A stretch of DNA of 47,778 nucleotides, from positions 1 through 47,778 of the forward strand of contig JAYMTF010000166.1 in assembly GCA_036897485.1 (NCBI GenBank), in the 5' to 3' direction. The DNA is from Pelargonium nanum. Lineage: Eukaryota > Streptophyta > Magnoliopsida > Geraniales > Geraniaceae. A program made the position numbers and the translations under genes. This document shows positions 23,143 to 37,000 of this stretch, piece by piece; position 1 is the first letter of the stretch, and each line of letters starts with the position of its first letter. A model generated the notes under the pieces. That model searched no databases, was not told the origin of the DNA, and worked only from the letters and a program-made list of their open reading frames with translations.

Positions 23143-24322
23143 TATATATAAAAAAAGGAAGAGAATTGTAGTGGTACAAGTAGCCAAGTAGCAGCAGCTA
23201 ATAGCAAGTGAGGTCGAACATCATCGTCAAGCTCGATCAAATTAAAGCCATAAATGATTCACATTCGACAGTAATATTTGTTTGGCTGTTAGTTGACTTT
23301 ACAGCGAGCATCCCAATGGACTTCTCTTCCTCACCGCAAGAGGGATCGATTGTTTTGTAATGTTTTGTGTCATCTGGTGGGGTCTACAACCTGGGAAAGG
23401 AGGAGAATCTTCAACCACAAGACCCTAATTTAGAATCATTAACACCAACAACAAGAGCTCAAGAGCAAAAAAAATCACCTTCTTTCTCAGCCTCTCTCTT
23501 TCTTTCTTTCTTGTGCTGCTGATTTGGTTTCTCAGACCATATAAAGTTACAGCCTTTTTTATCATAACATCATATTTGTTTCTCTCCCCAGTTCTTGTTT
23601 GTCTCTGCCACAGGTTACAGTCTTAGTTTTTGGGGGCATTTCAGGGATTAGCTATTGATTAGCATCCATTTTAGGTATCTTCCTAGAATCTCTGCCTTGT
23701 GGGTTCTTTTTCTCTCCTGTTTTTCTGATGTGGGTTTCTCTGTTTTTTGTGTTTTTGATTTTGGGTCTTAATCCAGATTAGTTGGGGATGTTAAAAATGT
23801 TAACTTTTTTCTAATCTGGATTGAATGTGGAAGATGGTGATGATGATTGACCCATGTTGGAGGAATCTGTAGAAAGTGGGGTTTTATTGTTTTTATTCCT
23901 TTTGCTTGCTTTCCTCATTTTGATTTTGTATTGTGCAATCCATTTATTGCAACTTTGATGTTTTTTGTCAAATGGGTCCTGTTGTTTTAGCTATTATTCT
24001 GGTTGATTTGATTGATATCTGAGAGTTTGACTAAATATTGGATGTGTACGAGAAAAAAGAGAAACTTTTTATTTCAGGCTTTGAACAATTAATGTTCTTT
24101 TTATGAGATTTGCATAGAATACTGAAATTTCAGTTTGGGGAGCTTATGGGTGAACAGTGTTTCAGTGTCTTGTACAGGAAGAGGGCTTGAGAACTGGAGA
24201 AGAAAGGTTTTCATCTGGAAAGTTCCTGTGTTGTGTGCTAGCTCTTGAATCATTTTCTTTGTTTTAATCATAAAACATCTTCAATTCTGATGGAGTAGGA
24301 TCTACTGGAGTGCTATCAGAAA
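23143..24322 (+). promoter_or_regulatory. Putative promoter and long leader of the NLP gene
   Basis: TATA-like sequences lie at about 23143 (TATATATAAAA) and 23539 (TATAAAG). CT-rich leader sequence follows. A possible leader intron runs from AG|GTATCT (23675) to TGTACAG (24177). If it is spliced, most upstream ATGs disappear. A two-codon ORF, ATGGAGTAG (24290-24298), remains 24 nt before the main ATG. Confidence 0.35.
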
Positions 24323-27300
24323 ATGGAAGATGGCATTTTGTCACCAGCTACCATGCTGGGTGCTTCTACTGACTTAGCTATGGAATTTGATTACATGGAT
24401 GAATTGTTGTTCGAAGGGTGCTGGTTGGAAACAACCGATGGATCTGAGTTCTTACTACAAAATCCCTCTAATTCTAGTGCCCTCATTGACCAATCTTATC
24501 CTTATGTGTGGCCTGGTTCAGAGAATGGTAATGTTGATTTGAGCATGAACCAATCTTCAAAGAGCAACCATGAAGAGAGGCAAAGATCGTTGTTCCCGGG
24601 AAATTTGCCTGCAGAAGAAAACCCCGGAAAAAGTTCTCTCCACATCCAGTCTCTTGGTCGAAACGATGTTAGTGTTGCTGAGTGTTTTGATCTATCACAA
24701 AATTCTGTAGTGGGAGGTTCTGAACCAAGCAGAAGGTGGTGGATCGGTCCTAGGGCGAACCCGGGTCCTGGAACTTCTGTGACAGAGAGATTAATCCGGG
24801 CACTTGGGTACATTAGAGACTTCACTAGAGAAAACAATGCCCTTATACAATTATGGGTACCTATTAATAGAGGAGGTCGATATGTTCTAACAACCAACAA
24901 CCAACCTTTCTCTCTTGATCCTAACTGTCCGAGGCTTGCAGGTTACCGAGACATCTCGGTGACTTATCAGTTCCCAGCGGAAAAGGATTCCAAGGAGATG
25001 GTGGGACTGCCTGGACGGGTTTTCTTAGGTAAGGTTCCTGAGTGTACACCTGATGTTCGGTTCTTTAGAAGTGATGAATACCCACGAGTAGACGACGCCC
25101 AAAGGTACGATGTTCGGGGAACTCTCGCCCTTCCTGTTTTTGAGCAAGGCAGTAGGAGTTGCTTGGGTGTCATTGAAGTTGTGATGACTACCCAGAGAAT
25201 CAAGTATCGCACTGAGCTTGAAAGTGTCTGCAGAGCACTTGAGGTCAGTTTTGTTATCTTATTTTGATTATTTGGGTTTGGTTCCCGTTTTATAATCTCT
25301 TTCAGTGATTTTGAAGTTGCATTTATCTTCATTATAAATTGATAAATGAGCTATGAGGATTGATATGATCAATCTGAAGTTTCAGTTTTGTTTGGCCTAA
25401 AGTCTCACATGTGAAGTCTTGTACTTGCTTTTGGTTCTCCATGCATCAGATATTACCTATGGTTGTTCTAACTTGAACATCACTACAAATGTGCACATGT
25501 CTCTACACATTCACAGCTTAAAGGGGTAGAAATATGAACCCCCTGATGCTTATTGCATACTTTTTTTTAATCAATGCATGTTGATTCTAATTTTTTTTTT
25601 TTTTTAAACCATGTAGATTCTAATGTTAGAAAAAGGAAAAAAATAACTTCCTTGTTCTATTTTCCTTTCTTGCTTGTTTATATTTCAGTAGGAGTAGATT
25701 GATAAATGTTCTGTACAGATAATCTCAGTTTGCTGATTGATTCATTTATTAGGGCTTGTAATTCATCTATCATTTTCTATGGAATGCGGTTGTCCAATTA
25801 TTCATAGCATACACTTTTTTTTTCATAAATCTTTCATCTATAAAACTTTCTGAATGACAGAACTGTGAAATACATTTCCTATCTAAAGTGGAGGCTTGGC
25901 ATTATTGTAGGTAATTTAAGAATGACTTCACAATGAAAATGTCACTAAATGGCTGGAGAGGAAGAATTAGTTTCTGAGAGCAACTGAACATGGGTCTGGA
26001 ATTTTTGTTGAGGGGTAACAAGGGGTATTTCAAAGGTTGGATAGAACAAACTGCATAAATGCAATAATAGTAATAAATAAAGTTGTTGTTGGACTGAACA
26101 TTTAAATGTAGCTAATGTAATTAAGAAATCATTTTTTGAAATCCCCCTTAAGTTGCTCTTTGAATATTTTTTGTTGTAAAAGAAGCACATTTTGAACTAA
26201 TATTATGCTTTTATTCTAAAATGATGGAAATGTTTCCTTGTCACATCATCTAATTAGGTATCAGTTTGGATCCATAAAGTACTATGAAAAGCATATTGAT
26301 TCTATTTTTACAATAGGGTCATGCTTGTTTACTTGCAGGCTGTTGATCTCATGAGCTCAGGACCTTCGGGCTCTCTGAATGTGAAGGTAAGTGGATATTA
26401 GCGTAGAAGAATAATTAGTTACACACCCTATTGTTCATTTTGGGTAATGGGTAGGATTTGTTTATATTTCTCAGGAATGCAACATGTCGTACCAAACTGT
26501 CTTTGCTGAGATTCAGGAGGTCCTGAAAACTGCATGTGAGACACATAGATTGCCGTTAGCCCAAACTTGGGTTCCGTGCATCCAACAAGGTAAAGGAGGA
26601 TGCCGGCACTCAGATGAAAACTATGCTCGTCGTGTTTCCACCGTGGATTATGCATGCTATGTAGCTGATCCAAATTTTCATGGTTTTCACGAGGCTTGTT
26701 CTGAGCATCACTTGCTAAAAGGTCAAGGTGTTGCTGGCGGAGCATTTTTGACTAACCAACCTTGCTTCTGGCATGATATAACATCTTTTGGCAAGACAGA
26801 GTATCCCCTCTCACATCACGCAAGGATGTTCAGACTATGTGCCGCTGTTGCGATACGCTTGCGAAGCATCTACACCGGTAAAGCTGACTTCGTCTTGGAG
26901 TTCTTCTTGCCTGTGAATTGCGTGGATCCTGAAGAGCAAAAGAATATGCTTGGTTCACTGTCCACCATAATACAACAGGTCTGTCAGAGCTTACGAGTTG
27001 TGACAGATAAGGAGTTAGAGGAGGAAACTGATTCCCCAGTCAGTGAAGTGGTAATTCCTTCAGATAGTAGACCTACAAGAGAAGATATGTCAAAGGTGGA
27101 ATATTCTCATTTAGAAAGGCATTCTCCAGAAGATTCATCCTGGGCTGCCAGTCTCACAGAAGTCCAACATAGTGGTAATGTTGTGTCACCATTGCAAAAG
27201 GAAAGCCCGATGTTGGGCGAGAAATCCTCCGAATACAGGCAACATAATCAAGACTCTAGTTTAGAAGAAAGTCCGGATTTTGCTGAAGATCGTTCTACTT

Positions 27301-29096
27301 TTGATGACTTCTCAAGTGTTGCTAAAATAGGGGAGAGAAGGCGCACAAAGGCAGAAAGAAGTATCACGTTGCAAGTTCTTCGACAATATTTTGCTGGTAG
27401 CCTAAAAGATGCTGCAAAGAGTATTGGTGGTAAGTGTTACTGCTATAAAATTAAATTGTTTCAGACTTTTTAGTAAGGAGAAAAAAAACTTTTTTACACA
27501 CCCACAAAAGGTCTTCAAACAAGGAAAAAAAAAAGATGCATAACAAAATGTTGTATATCTAAATGAGAGAGGGCCAGCTTGGTTTTAGAGTTGGCAATTC
27601 GAGTTTCAGGCATACGTTCAAAAAAGGCCTGACCTGAACCGGAACCAAAAATTCACTGGGTCTATTTTATGGGACCTGAAATGTAAAAATATGGGTAAAT
27701 TTTTTTGGGTCCAAATTGTCAGCTCTGCTTGATTTCGAGTCCACTATGAGGTTGATACATCGGTGCTGTCTTTTTGGTCTGATTTGTATCAGTGTATGTC
27801 CTTGACACCCAGCTTAACATGCTTAAAAGTATATGGGTAGATGCTGTGTTGGTAAGAGCTGAGATGGATTGCCTTTTGCCCTATAGTAAGTGAAGGTGTT
27901 ATGGTGGCCATTTTTCTGTCAAGTGATGAGACTTTTTTTTTTCAACATTTTTGTAAATGATTCTCTACTAATAACTAGTGTTAATGAAGTGTGCCTTATA
28001 TATAAGGTTTCAGTTTAATTCTAATATCCTTGCTGAGTTAGTAAAGTATATACCTTTGGTCCCTATCATATATCAAGCTCAATTAGTTGACATCTTGATC
28101 ATATATGCATTATCTGTATGTTCATGCAGCATTGGAGTGATATTGCACTTCTTACCACACCACTGCTATAGATATTAACCTTATAATTACTTTTTTCTTT
28201 TATCAATTTCAGTTTGCCCCACAACTTTGAAAAGAATCTGTAGGCAACATGGGATAAAGCGGTGGCCTTCTCGAAAAATCAAGAAGGTCGGTCACTCATT
28301 GCAGAAACTACAACTTGTAATCGACTCAGTGCAAGGTACCTCAGGTGCTATGCAAATCGGTTCCTTCTATACAAACTTTCCAGAGCTGGCTTCTCCAAAT
28401 TTGTCAGGAAGCAGTCCACTGTCAACTTCGAAGTCTAGTGGGCGTCCAAAGCGATCAGGCAAGGGTGAGGTCAGCAATTTCAGGCCTCCAGTCGCAGTGT
28501 CAAAATCTCCTTCCTCTTCATACAGTCAGAGTTCTTCCAGTTCAAGCCAGTTTGGTTCCTGTGGGACACAGCAACATTCTTCTGCACCCGAAGCAGCTGC
28601 TACTGAAAATCCAAGGGTTCAGGAAAACATGGGTGGCATGCTAAAGAAAGCCAGAAGTGATGTGGAGTTGTATGCCTCAACTAAAGAAGGACCAAAGCTC
28701 CTGCCGAGATCCCAGAGCCATATATCTCTTAACGATCACCCCATATGTGGGACTCCTCCCTCATTCCCGGAAAATGTTGGACAGGAATCTCGAGAAGGGA
28801 ATGCTCAAAGAGTAAAAGTAGCGTATGGAGATGAGAATATCAGGTTCCGCATGCAAAGTAATTGGGGATTCAAAGACTTGTTACAAGAGATTGCTAGGCG
28901 CTTTAGCATAGACGACACAAGTAGATTTGATCTCAAGTACTTGGATGACGACTCTGAGTGGATTTTATTAACATGTGACGCTGATTTGGAGGAATGTATG
29001 GATGTTTGCCAATCATCCCGGAACCAAACAATCAAACTCTCTCTTCAAGTTTCTCATCACCTCGGGAGCTCATTCGCTACCAGTGCCCCTACATAA
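24323..29096 (+). CDS. NLP4: NIN-like protein (NLP4/NLP5 type), RWP-RK transcription factor, 935 aa
   Basis: Nitrate-responsive transcription factor. Exons 24323-25243, 26339-26386, 26475-27429 and 28213-29096 are GT-AG with phases consistent and total 2808 nt. The N-terminus [20 protein letters not shown] is the NLP hallmark. The GAF-like sensory region spans about residues 150-600 ([36 protein letters not shown], then [20 protein letters not shown]). The RWP-RK DNA-binding domain is at about 610-685, with RWPSRK at 658-663; intron 3 splits it just before [17 protein letters not shown] Ser/Gln-rich linker follows. The PB1 domain is at about 842-921, with both a lysine (VKVAYG) and an acidic OPCA cluster (LDDDSEW...DADLEEC), so head-to-tail oligomerisation is likely. 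In family members nitrate controls nuclear retention through the N-terminal region. The NLP4/5 assignment rests on the N-terminus and on its position beside two catalase genes as in Arabidopsis. A hAT-like MITE lies in intron 3. Confidence 0.95.
27586..27727 (+). mobile_element. hAT-like MITE in NLP intron 3
   Basis: 142-bp element with inverted termini: left TAGAGTTGGCAATTCG, and the reverse complement of the right end is CAGAGCTGACAATTTG. It is flanked by an 8-bp near-duplication, CTTGGTTT (27578-27585) and CTTGATTT (27728-27735), matching hAT insertion. It is non-coding. Confidence 0.7.
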
Positions 29097-31040
29097 CTAT
29101 AAAGATGCTTCGAGAGCTGTACAAATGAAGTTGTAGATTGATTCAAAAGAAAACAGTTGATCCATAGTCAAGTTGGATGCTCAATCGTGCAGGATCTTGT
29201 GTTGAGTGAGAAATCTTGCATTGTACATACAGACAGATTTGCTCGTTTAGTTCCAAGAAACAAATCATAGAAGATTTGATTCATTGCAGGGTATGTGGAC
29301 TTGGTGAAGTAAGGTTGCATTGAAGCAGAGTGTTCTTGCAATGTGTGGTATACTCGTGAAAACCCAAAGACGCGCAAACATAAACATCTCCGGCGTGAAA
29401 TGGTAAGATTGTGTGGTTTGTTAACTTGTTGATAGATATGCATTTCTCCTTATGTTTTCATGTCGACACGAGCATCAACTGCTCCTCAATGGTAAAGAAC
29501 TCTGTATCGAAATGTTACATAGAAGTAACAAAGTGTTCGTTTTTCTTCCCAAATTGATGTCAAGGCTTGAGTCTATTGGTATAGAACATATGATAGTGAC
29601 CCGAATCTAGTGGGAATTTAGGATTGTGTTGTGCATTTTTATCTTTGGCATGGAATCTAGTGGAAACTTTGGATTGTTGTACATTGTGGTCTATTTTATT
29701 TTTACTTTAGAAGAAAGGTGTTTTGGTGCTGACCTGAATATGTTAGGTTTCTTGGTTCATTACATATGTATTATTAGGAGTCTATTTGACTATCTTTTTT
29801 ATAGATTATATATTTTGTCTCATCCATCATCTTGGTTGCGTTTCATTGTGTCATGGAAATCTATTAACTCTTGCTGATTTAAAGTAGGAATAGAAAAATG
29901 AATCCCATGACCACAAGCTAATCCATATCCACAAATTTTTAGTGGCGACCACTTCATTATTCAGGAGTTTCTTTTGACTAACTTGCATATTTTCTTTTAT
30001 AAAATGTTCAGTTGAATGTTTAGCAACTATTCTTAATTCATGTGCTTGTCTTTAAGTTTATTTATTAATTATTTTTGTACACTTACAATTGCACCTAACA
30101 AGAAAACGATATGAGAAACAAGTGGCTCTCTTTTAGGTTAAGGAGTACTTGTCAACGATGCTTATGTTTTTGGACTGTTTCTTTTTGCGATTATGTGAAA
30201 AATCTCAAATGAGAACGAATAGCACGATGGGTGACATGGAGGAGGACAATTTGGCCACCTCGACCATCACTCGAAGAGGATGGTTGGAGGCCCAAGCCGA
30301 AATTTTGTGCTAGAAATATGTCAGGCTGTTGGAGGTGTTTCAAATATGGTGGTAAGTGGTATGAGGGTTTGTGGGTTGATGTTAGGGTGGTGGGTGATGT
30401 TTTATGATCGAGAGAAGAGACGTTGTTGATCTTCGAGGACGCTTAGTTGGATTGTGGAGCTGGGTTGACAAGTGCGTGAGCTCAAGTCTTCTAATTTTTT
30501 TACATAAACAACTTGGTCTATACTGAACTAAAACTCTGATTTCTTTTATAAGACATTGTTATTCAAAAATGAAGTATCCTCCAAAGAATATCTAGTACGC
30601 AATAAAATACTTTTTTATATTATAAAACAAGTCACACCTAAAGAAAATCTTATCTTTTTTATTTTTGAGAAAACAAAAATCTTATCCAATCACTAACAGA
30701 ATAAATATTTTGACTTTTTTTAAAGATGTTTCTTTGAGAGAACAATGCTAGTGATTAATATTTTAGTGGGGATGAAATAGTGAGCAATTAAGTGGAACCT
30801 TACATGTCTAATTTGCATTAGCTAATTACATTCATATGTTATATGGGGCTGAGATAGCACACCCTTTAACATCTGAAATGGTGTAAAAGAATAGAGTGTT
30901 AAATTTGTCTTGTTTTTACATTTCCTTTGTTCAGCAAACCTTTACAAGTGAAAAAGGCAGGCTAGTTAATAAAATGTCTCCAACTATATGTACACACATG
31001 AGCTCAAATACAAAAAAGAACAGGATGAGTTGTTAGCTTC
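29097..31040. other. Convergent intergenic region between NLP and NPC1 (includes both 3'UTRs)
   Basis: NLP 3' sequence probably runs to about 29500; the NPC1 3'UTR lies just below 31041. Between them is AT-rich non-coding DNA. It has an imperfect direct repeat of about 33 bp (GAATCTAGTGG... at 29603 and 29652). A stretch richer in G (30220-30480) gave no recognisable protein in any frame. Confidence 0.5.
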
Positions 31041-34000
31041 TCATTGCTGTGAGGAACCAGATGGCCCATTTTCTTGCTTGTCAAGAATCACACATCTTGA
31101 AGGTGGACCTAATATACTCAATACTACCTGTTTAGGAATGAAAACCAAAAAGCAAAGGTACATCCTGTTTAGGAACTAACAACCATTTTAGATAATGCAA
31201 ATACAATCTTTACTGAGACAAGTGATTTCAAGAACTTACCGGCAAGAACACAAGCCCGTGCAGGAAACCGAGAAGAACCAGTGCCAGATACATTTGGAAG
31301 TAATAAACCTGCACAGCACAATTCAGTAAGATATGGCAAAGATAATGGAAAAGAAAAGAGTGGCATTGAAATGTGAATGCATGATGATCAGAGACCACAA
31401 AAACTTCTGATTTTGCGAAGCAAAGCACGATCACTCCAACTAGCTTTGTAAGCGTGATTCCACTGCAAAGTTATGTCAAAGATAAATTCGTTATTCAGAT
31501 CATTCAAAATGACAGAAGACTACGGAGTCTATATGATCTAAACAATCTAAATATTAGCTTCTTTCGCATAGAAGAAACGTAACCTGAAGACAGAAGCCCC
31601 CATGGTGCCAAGAGCCTCCTTTACGCGTTGATCTTTATCTCCACTGCTTACCTGGAAAAAACACAAGGAAATAGTCAGTGTAACAATGCAAAATCATAAG
31701 ATTCAGAAGGAAAAACAAAAAGTTCAGCGCAAATTATTACTAAGACACTTGACAATTTCTTATCCATTTATTTACGAAAACAAAGATGTGCACATTGTAT
31801 TTATTCAAATACTTATATGGAGCACCCAACCCTTTCCCAACATATACATGAGACCTGTTCAACCAAGCACATCCCAACCCATGTTCATTCATTTCATAAC
31901 AATGCATTTCGTGAAGTCTATATCTGGAACAAGTATATGCAACTACACGGCCAAATCAAGTTTCCAACATCAAAGAGTCGTACGACACGATTTGTCAAAG
32001 ACATAAGGATAAAATACATTAGTGTAACAAAGTGGTTGACAGACAAATACTTACCGAGAACGCATGTGTTATATGCACACAGAATTCAACAGCAATACCC
32101 ACAGACATGATGAGGTTAACCACTGAGACTGCATTCAATTGGATCTCCAAGATTGCCATCACACCCTGTAGAGTTTGATCTTGTAAGCAAATCATACAAC
32201 AATAACAAACTGATAGCTTTTTTTCTAAACGAAATTGATAGCTTTCTTAGTTAACAATAACTCTTGTGTATAAAAAAAACATACAACTTCAATTGATAGT
32301 AGTTCCAAAATATTAAAAGGATATATCAAGTAGAAATAGTTACCAATATATCAATGACTATCATTGCCAATACCAGTAAAATGATTGCTGAACTCCACAA
32401 ACTGCAGAGTAAAGAGAAAAGAGGAAGAAAAAAAATACAAATTTTTTTTAGTAAGCTGTCACTAGAGCACAAAATGCCAGTTCTTTCCAATTAAGAGGTA
32501 AAACAAATTATACTGACCTGCATGTGATAACCAGACAAACAACAAATACAGCACCTGTTGTATCACCAAACAGGTCCAATCAACATAAATGGCTTTTGGA
32601 AGTGGAAATACATATAACTTGGCATATCGACATTTATACCAAAGCATGTCATTAGGGATAACAAGAGTATATAAAAAAACACCATGAGAATAATATGGGA
32701 ATCCCTGATATCCAAAGAAGGTAAAGGGCCAGCAATAAGCTGCTTCATTTCAGGGCAAATGTTTGCTGCTATCTAAATTCGGGATCATGGATCCTTATTA
32801 CAGGGTGGGAATGTCATCATTATGCTTCACGTGACTAATTGCAAGATGTGGAAAAAATATATCATGACAGAGAAAAGTGTCTCCCTGACTTTAAGATTAG
32901 AATTTTTGGAGGAGCAGGAGTTAAAGTTGTAAGAAGTTCACTACAAATGAAGTTTTGCATATTAGTAATCTTTAGCTTATTTTTCTAGAAAGGCTAACAA
33001 TTTCTTGAGAAAAAAATTGTGCACGTGAATGTTAGTGCTATAGTTTTTATAAGTAACTCACCAATAGCTATAGCGAGATTGATCAATGCTGTCCTCCATA
33101 TGTCAAGGTATTGCTCAAAAAACATATAAAATACTGAATATGGAAATATCTCGATCTGCACCAACAAAGAAATGTTAATATAAAAAATAAAATACAAAAC
33201 AGAACATGTGAAATAACTTGCTCGTCCATTGATGTGTTACCTTCAAAGAATCAGAAACCCTTGAACTGAATTCTCGAGCAGCCCTCATTGAATTAACATA
33301 GTCAACCTAGTATCAATAATGAAAAATTAATAGTGAGCTCTCAATCTACAGTAGAATGTGAACATTAGTCAAAAGGCACTGTCATGGCTCATACCTGCTT
33401 GTTAAGGGGTGTGTGGTATGTACGAAAAGATGAAGCTTGTATGACACCGTTTTCATAATCTAGTGATGAAATGTCAATATTGTATAAGAAATTCAATTAA
33501 CAAGCCACAGATTTAACAATACAAAATATATAAAGATCAGAAGCTGTATAAACATGCATCAATTTCCCTGACAACACATCATTAAATTAATTTGGAAGAA
33601 CAGATTTCCAGTCCCACAAACCTTTCAAGTCTACGCTGCTCGTATAAGCCCCGTGACCACCTTTGGCACAATCGTTAGATGGTAGAGCACTGAGGAACCA
33701 TGGAAGTTTCTCCTTGAATTGTGATGTAGATGGGCGATCATTATGTAGATCTGAGTGACGGAAACACTGAAGAATTCCTAGTATTGTTAGTAAGTATGCA
33801 TGAAACACAACTGAATATTGACATACAAAAATCTAAGCATCCAATAGAAAAGGATATAGTTAACTATTTTGCAGAGAGTAGATTACCGTCATACAATCTT
33901 TGCACACTCCATCCAAGCGGCAAATTTCATTAGCAGAACAGCAAGGGGGCTGGAATAAAAATAACTTTTATCAGTAACTCATTAGTTTTCATTGACGAAA

Positions 34001-37000
34001 AATGAACACTACATCATTATCATTATAGTGCAGACACAATCAACTAGTTTATAAGAAACGCCTAAAATATTGGGTCAAACTCATAGTGGAAGCATTAATA
34101 ACAATATACTTACTCTCAATCAATGAATCAAAATTTGACACGCTAAACTGCAAAGACTTAAAAAACATGGTTCCAATTTGAACAAATTTCCACAAAAGTG
34201 AATGATTTCATTCTAAAACTATTCTTTCATACTGCATGAAATTTCAGTAAGTTATGCAGCCGTCTACTAAATGATACATTTGGGAGGAGTAAATACTCTA
34301 ATCACAAAAATTAGCCTTTTTAATGAAAACATTAGGTCTCAGTAAAATAATAACTATTAATGATTGGACCATGACCTGATCATTAGGAGGACAGTAGCTT
34401 CCATTTGTGAACTTGCGGCAGCAACCAAAAGCCTCTGGAGATATCCATACAAGAAAATCGTCGAGCCAAGAAGCAGCAGGCTTAGCAATGTAACTTGACT
34501 CTGGTATTAAGGATGCTCTTGTGATCTATGTGGACAGACAACATATTTTTATCAAACAGAATCCAAAGATGACAGCAACCAACAGTCAGACAACGCAAAG
34601 ATAATGTTGCAAAAAAGGTTTAAGATTTGCATGTTGCATCATTTGTGATGGTTCTTGATAAAGCAAGCACCATAATAACAATAATAATAATTATTATTAT
34701 TATTTTGGAATTGAATCTGGAAATCCAATACTTTTGCATAACATAGATAATGATAATGAGAATAATAACTAAATTAGTTTACATAAAACGGATATCATAT
34801 CAGTAAAACAATATACCATAAAGTTCTATACATTAGGAAGGTATAAAGATTAACAGCCAACAAAAGCAGTCAATAAAATTTTAAACAGCATTCTATGTCA
34901 CATTATATAGCAGGGCAAAATTATATAATGATATTTATGATGAAGTGAATGTAGTATGTTAAATTTCAAATTGGCCTACATACTACGGCTTGGGTTCCAC
35001 TAACTTTAGCCTCCTCATTATATATGTAGCCTAGTCATCTTAAATTTTTCCAAGCTCGCACTATATGTTATATGTAACTTATTCATCTTATATTTATTTT
35101 TTCAATGTGGGACTTTAGTCACGACTTCATTGCTTAATTTTCTTATATCGGTGGGCTTGATGCGTACATAAGTAGGTTTGCCTTCCACCACTATATGTAG
35201 CTTATTCCTGATTCATCTTATATTTTTCCAATGTGTGACTTTAGTCACCACTTCGACATAGTAAAAAAAGGGTCTCCAAAAATCAAATTCCATCTTCTTA
35301 GGAAAGAGAACAAAGGTATTACCTCATTTAACAGAGAGTTTGTGTCACATTGGCTGATGGAGCACAGCTGGTTCGTATGTATTGATTCTGAACTGTAAAG
35401 CAGAGTATCATCAGTGTAAAGAAAATGTCAGTTAGTCAAGCATTGAGATATAACATCATTATGTTATCACTTCTGGAACTTGTCTACTTAAGTAGTAGAC
35501 TGTGCAATATCAATATATGAAAGAGATATTGAAGATCACATTTCTTAGGATCTGATTGAACCCTAACCTAGATAGGCAAATAAGAAAACAAAAACTAACA
35601 CTACAAATACCTATAATTGTAGTTCTTGACAACAAAATATAGTGGCGGTCCAATTCTGAGAAACTCTGAGACATTATTGAAATACCCCTGTACAGGAATA
35701 GCGATGTAGCACCAAAAGACCGAATGAGGACATCATCATTTTTTCATAGTTTACATGCTCTTTATACAAAAAAAAAATGTCAAGAAGTTAAACCTGTAGA
35801 TACGAGTCTCGAGGAAGAACAATCTTTTGTTCCAAACCAGGTTCAATCCTGGTGCTTAATGCCTATAGGAATGTGAAAAATTAATTTTATGACAGGCACA
35901 CAACCAATAAGCATAAATAATCACAGAAAATTGCAGGAAATAAAAAGGAAATAAAGAACTTACAATGCTAGCCAATGTGAGCGCAACAAAGACTGAAATG
36001 ACAACTATTTTGACTCCCCAAAGACTCAGAATGGGTGCATGCACCTCCTAAAAGTGGACACAGAAACCAAGCTAGCTTAGGAAAAAATGTTTTTCAACAT
36101 AAACAAAGAAATCAAATAATGACTACTACAAGCAAACTGATGCACTTATTAGATTTTTGCAAGTATTAGTTCTACAGTTGTCAAGCTTTTTAGAAATGTA
36201 AACCGCTTCCATAATATAATCCAAAATAAACACAACCAGCCTAACCAGCCAATCAAATTATATTACATTTCCACAATACCAATCTATAGCTTTAGAGCAC
36301 TTCTTCAAGAGTTGTAACAACAAACACTTTCACAACAGCTATAGGCAGGCTAAACACACTTAAGGCTCTAAAGGTATTCTGCCATGAACTTAGCATATAC
36401 ACTGCAGTTTGGTTCTTGTGTCACAAATGCAGATATATGACAACCAGAGAAATTCCATTCAAAACATGAGTTCCTTACCGTCATATATCTAGCAAGCAAT
36501 CCAGGTTTCTGGCCAATACCTTCATATGCATGAAATATTCTCCAATTAGATTTTATCAGCTTAAGAAAGAAAAAGAAGTTTGATATATCCTATAGAGATG
36601 CATAAGTCAATGCAATTCAGATAGTTAAGACAGTGCATCAATTGAACGTGAATTAAAGATCTCATAATGATACCTTTATCAGTGTCAACATAAGATGAAG
36701 TTTTTATGCATGGGAAACAATCAACTCTCTTATCTTCAGTTCTCAAGAAGTCAAAAACTATCAAAGCGACAAAAGCAGTGACTTGCAAGAGGAAGTCCAA
36801 AAGAACAGCCAGCGCTGCAAAAGGATGTGACTGGAAATTGAACAATGGGCTTGATATATAAAATAAAAAATTATGAAATTTGAAAATACTAGTTAATGGA
36901 AAAATTGATTGACATGGCGAAAATTTTCTCACCAGCAAACATGGAGAACACACGACATGCAGGCATTGGAATAAAACTTCCAACTGCAAATGCCAAAACC

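Noticed and set aside
24502-25332. Long open frames antisense to NLP exon 1
   Set aside because: They mirror the coding strand of a well-supported gene and have no family match.
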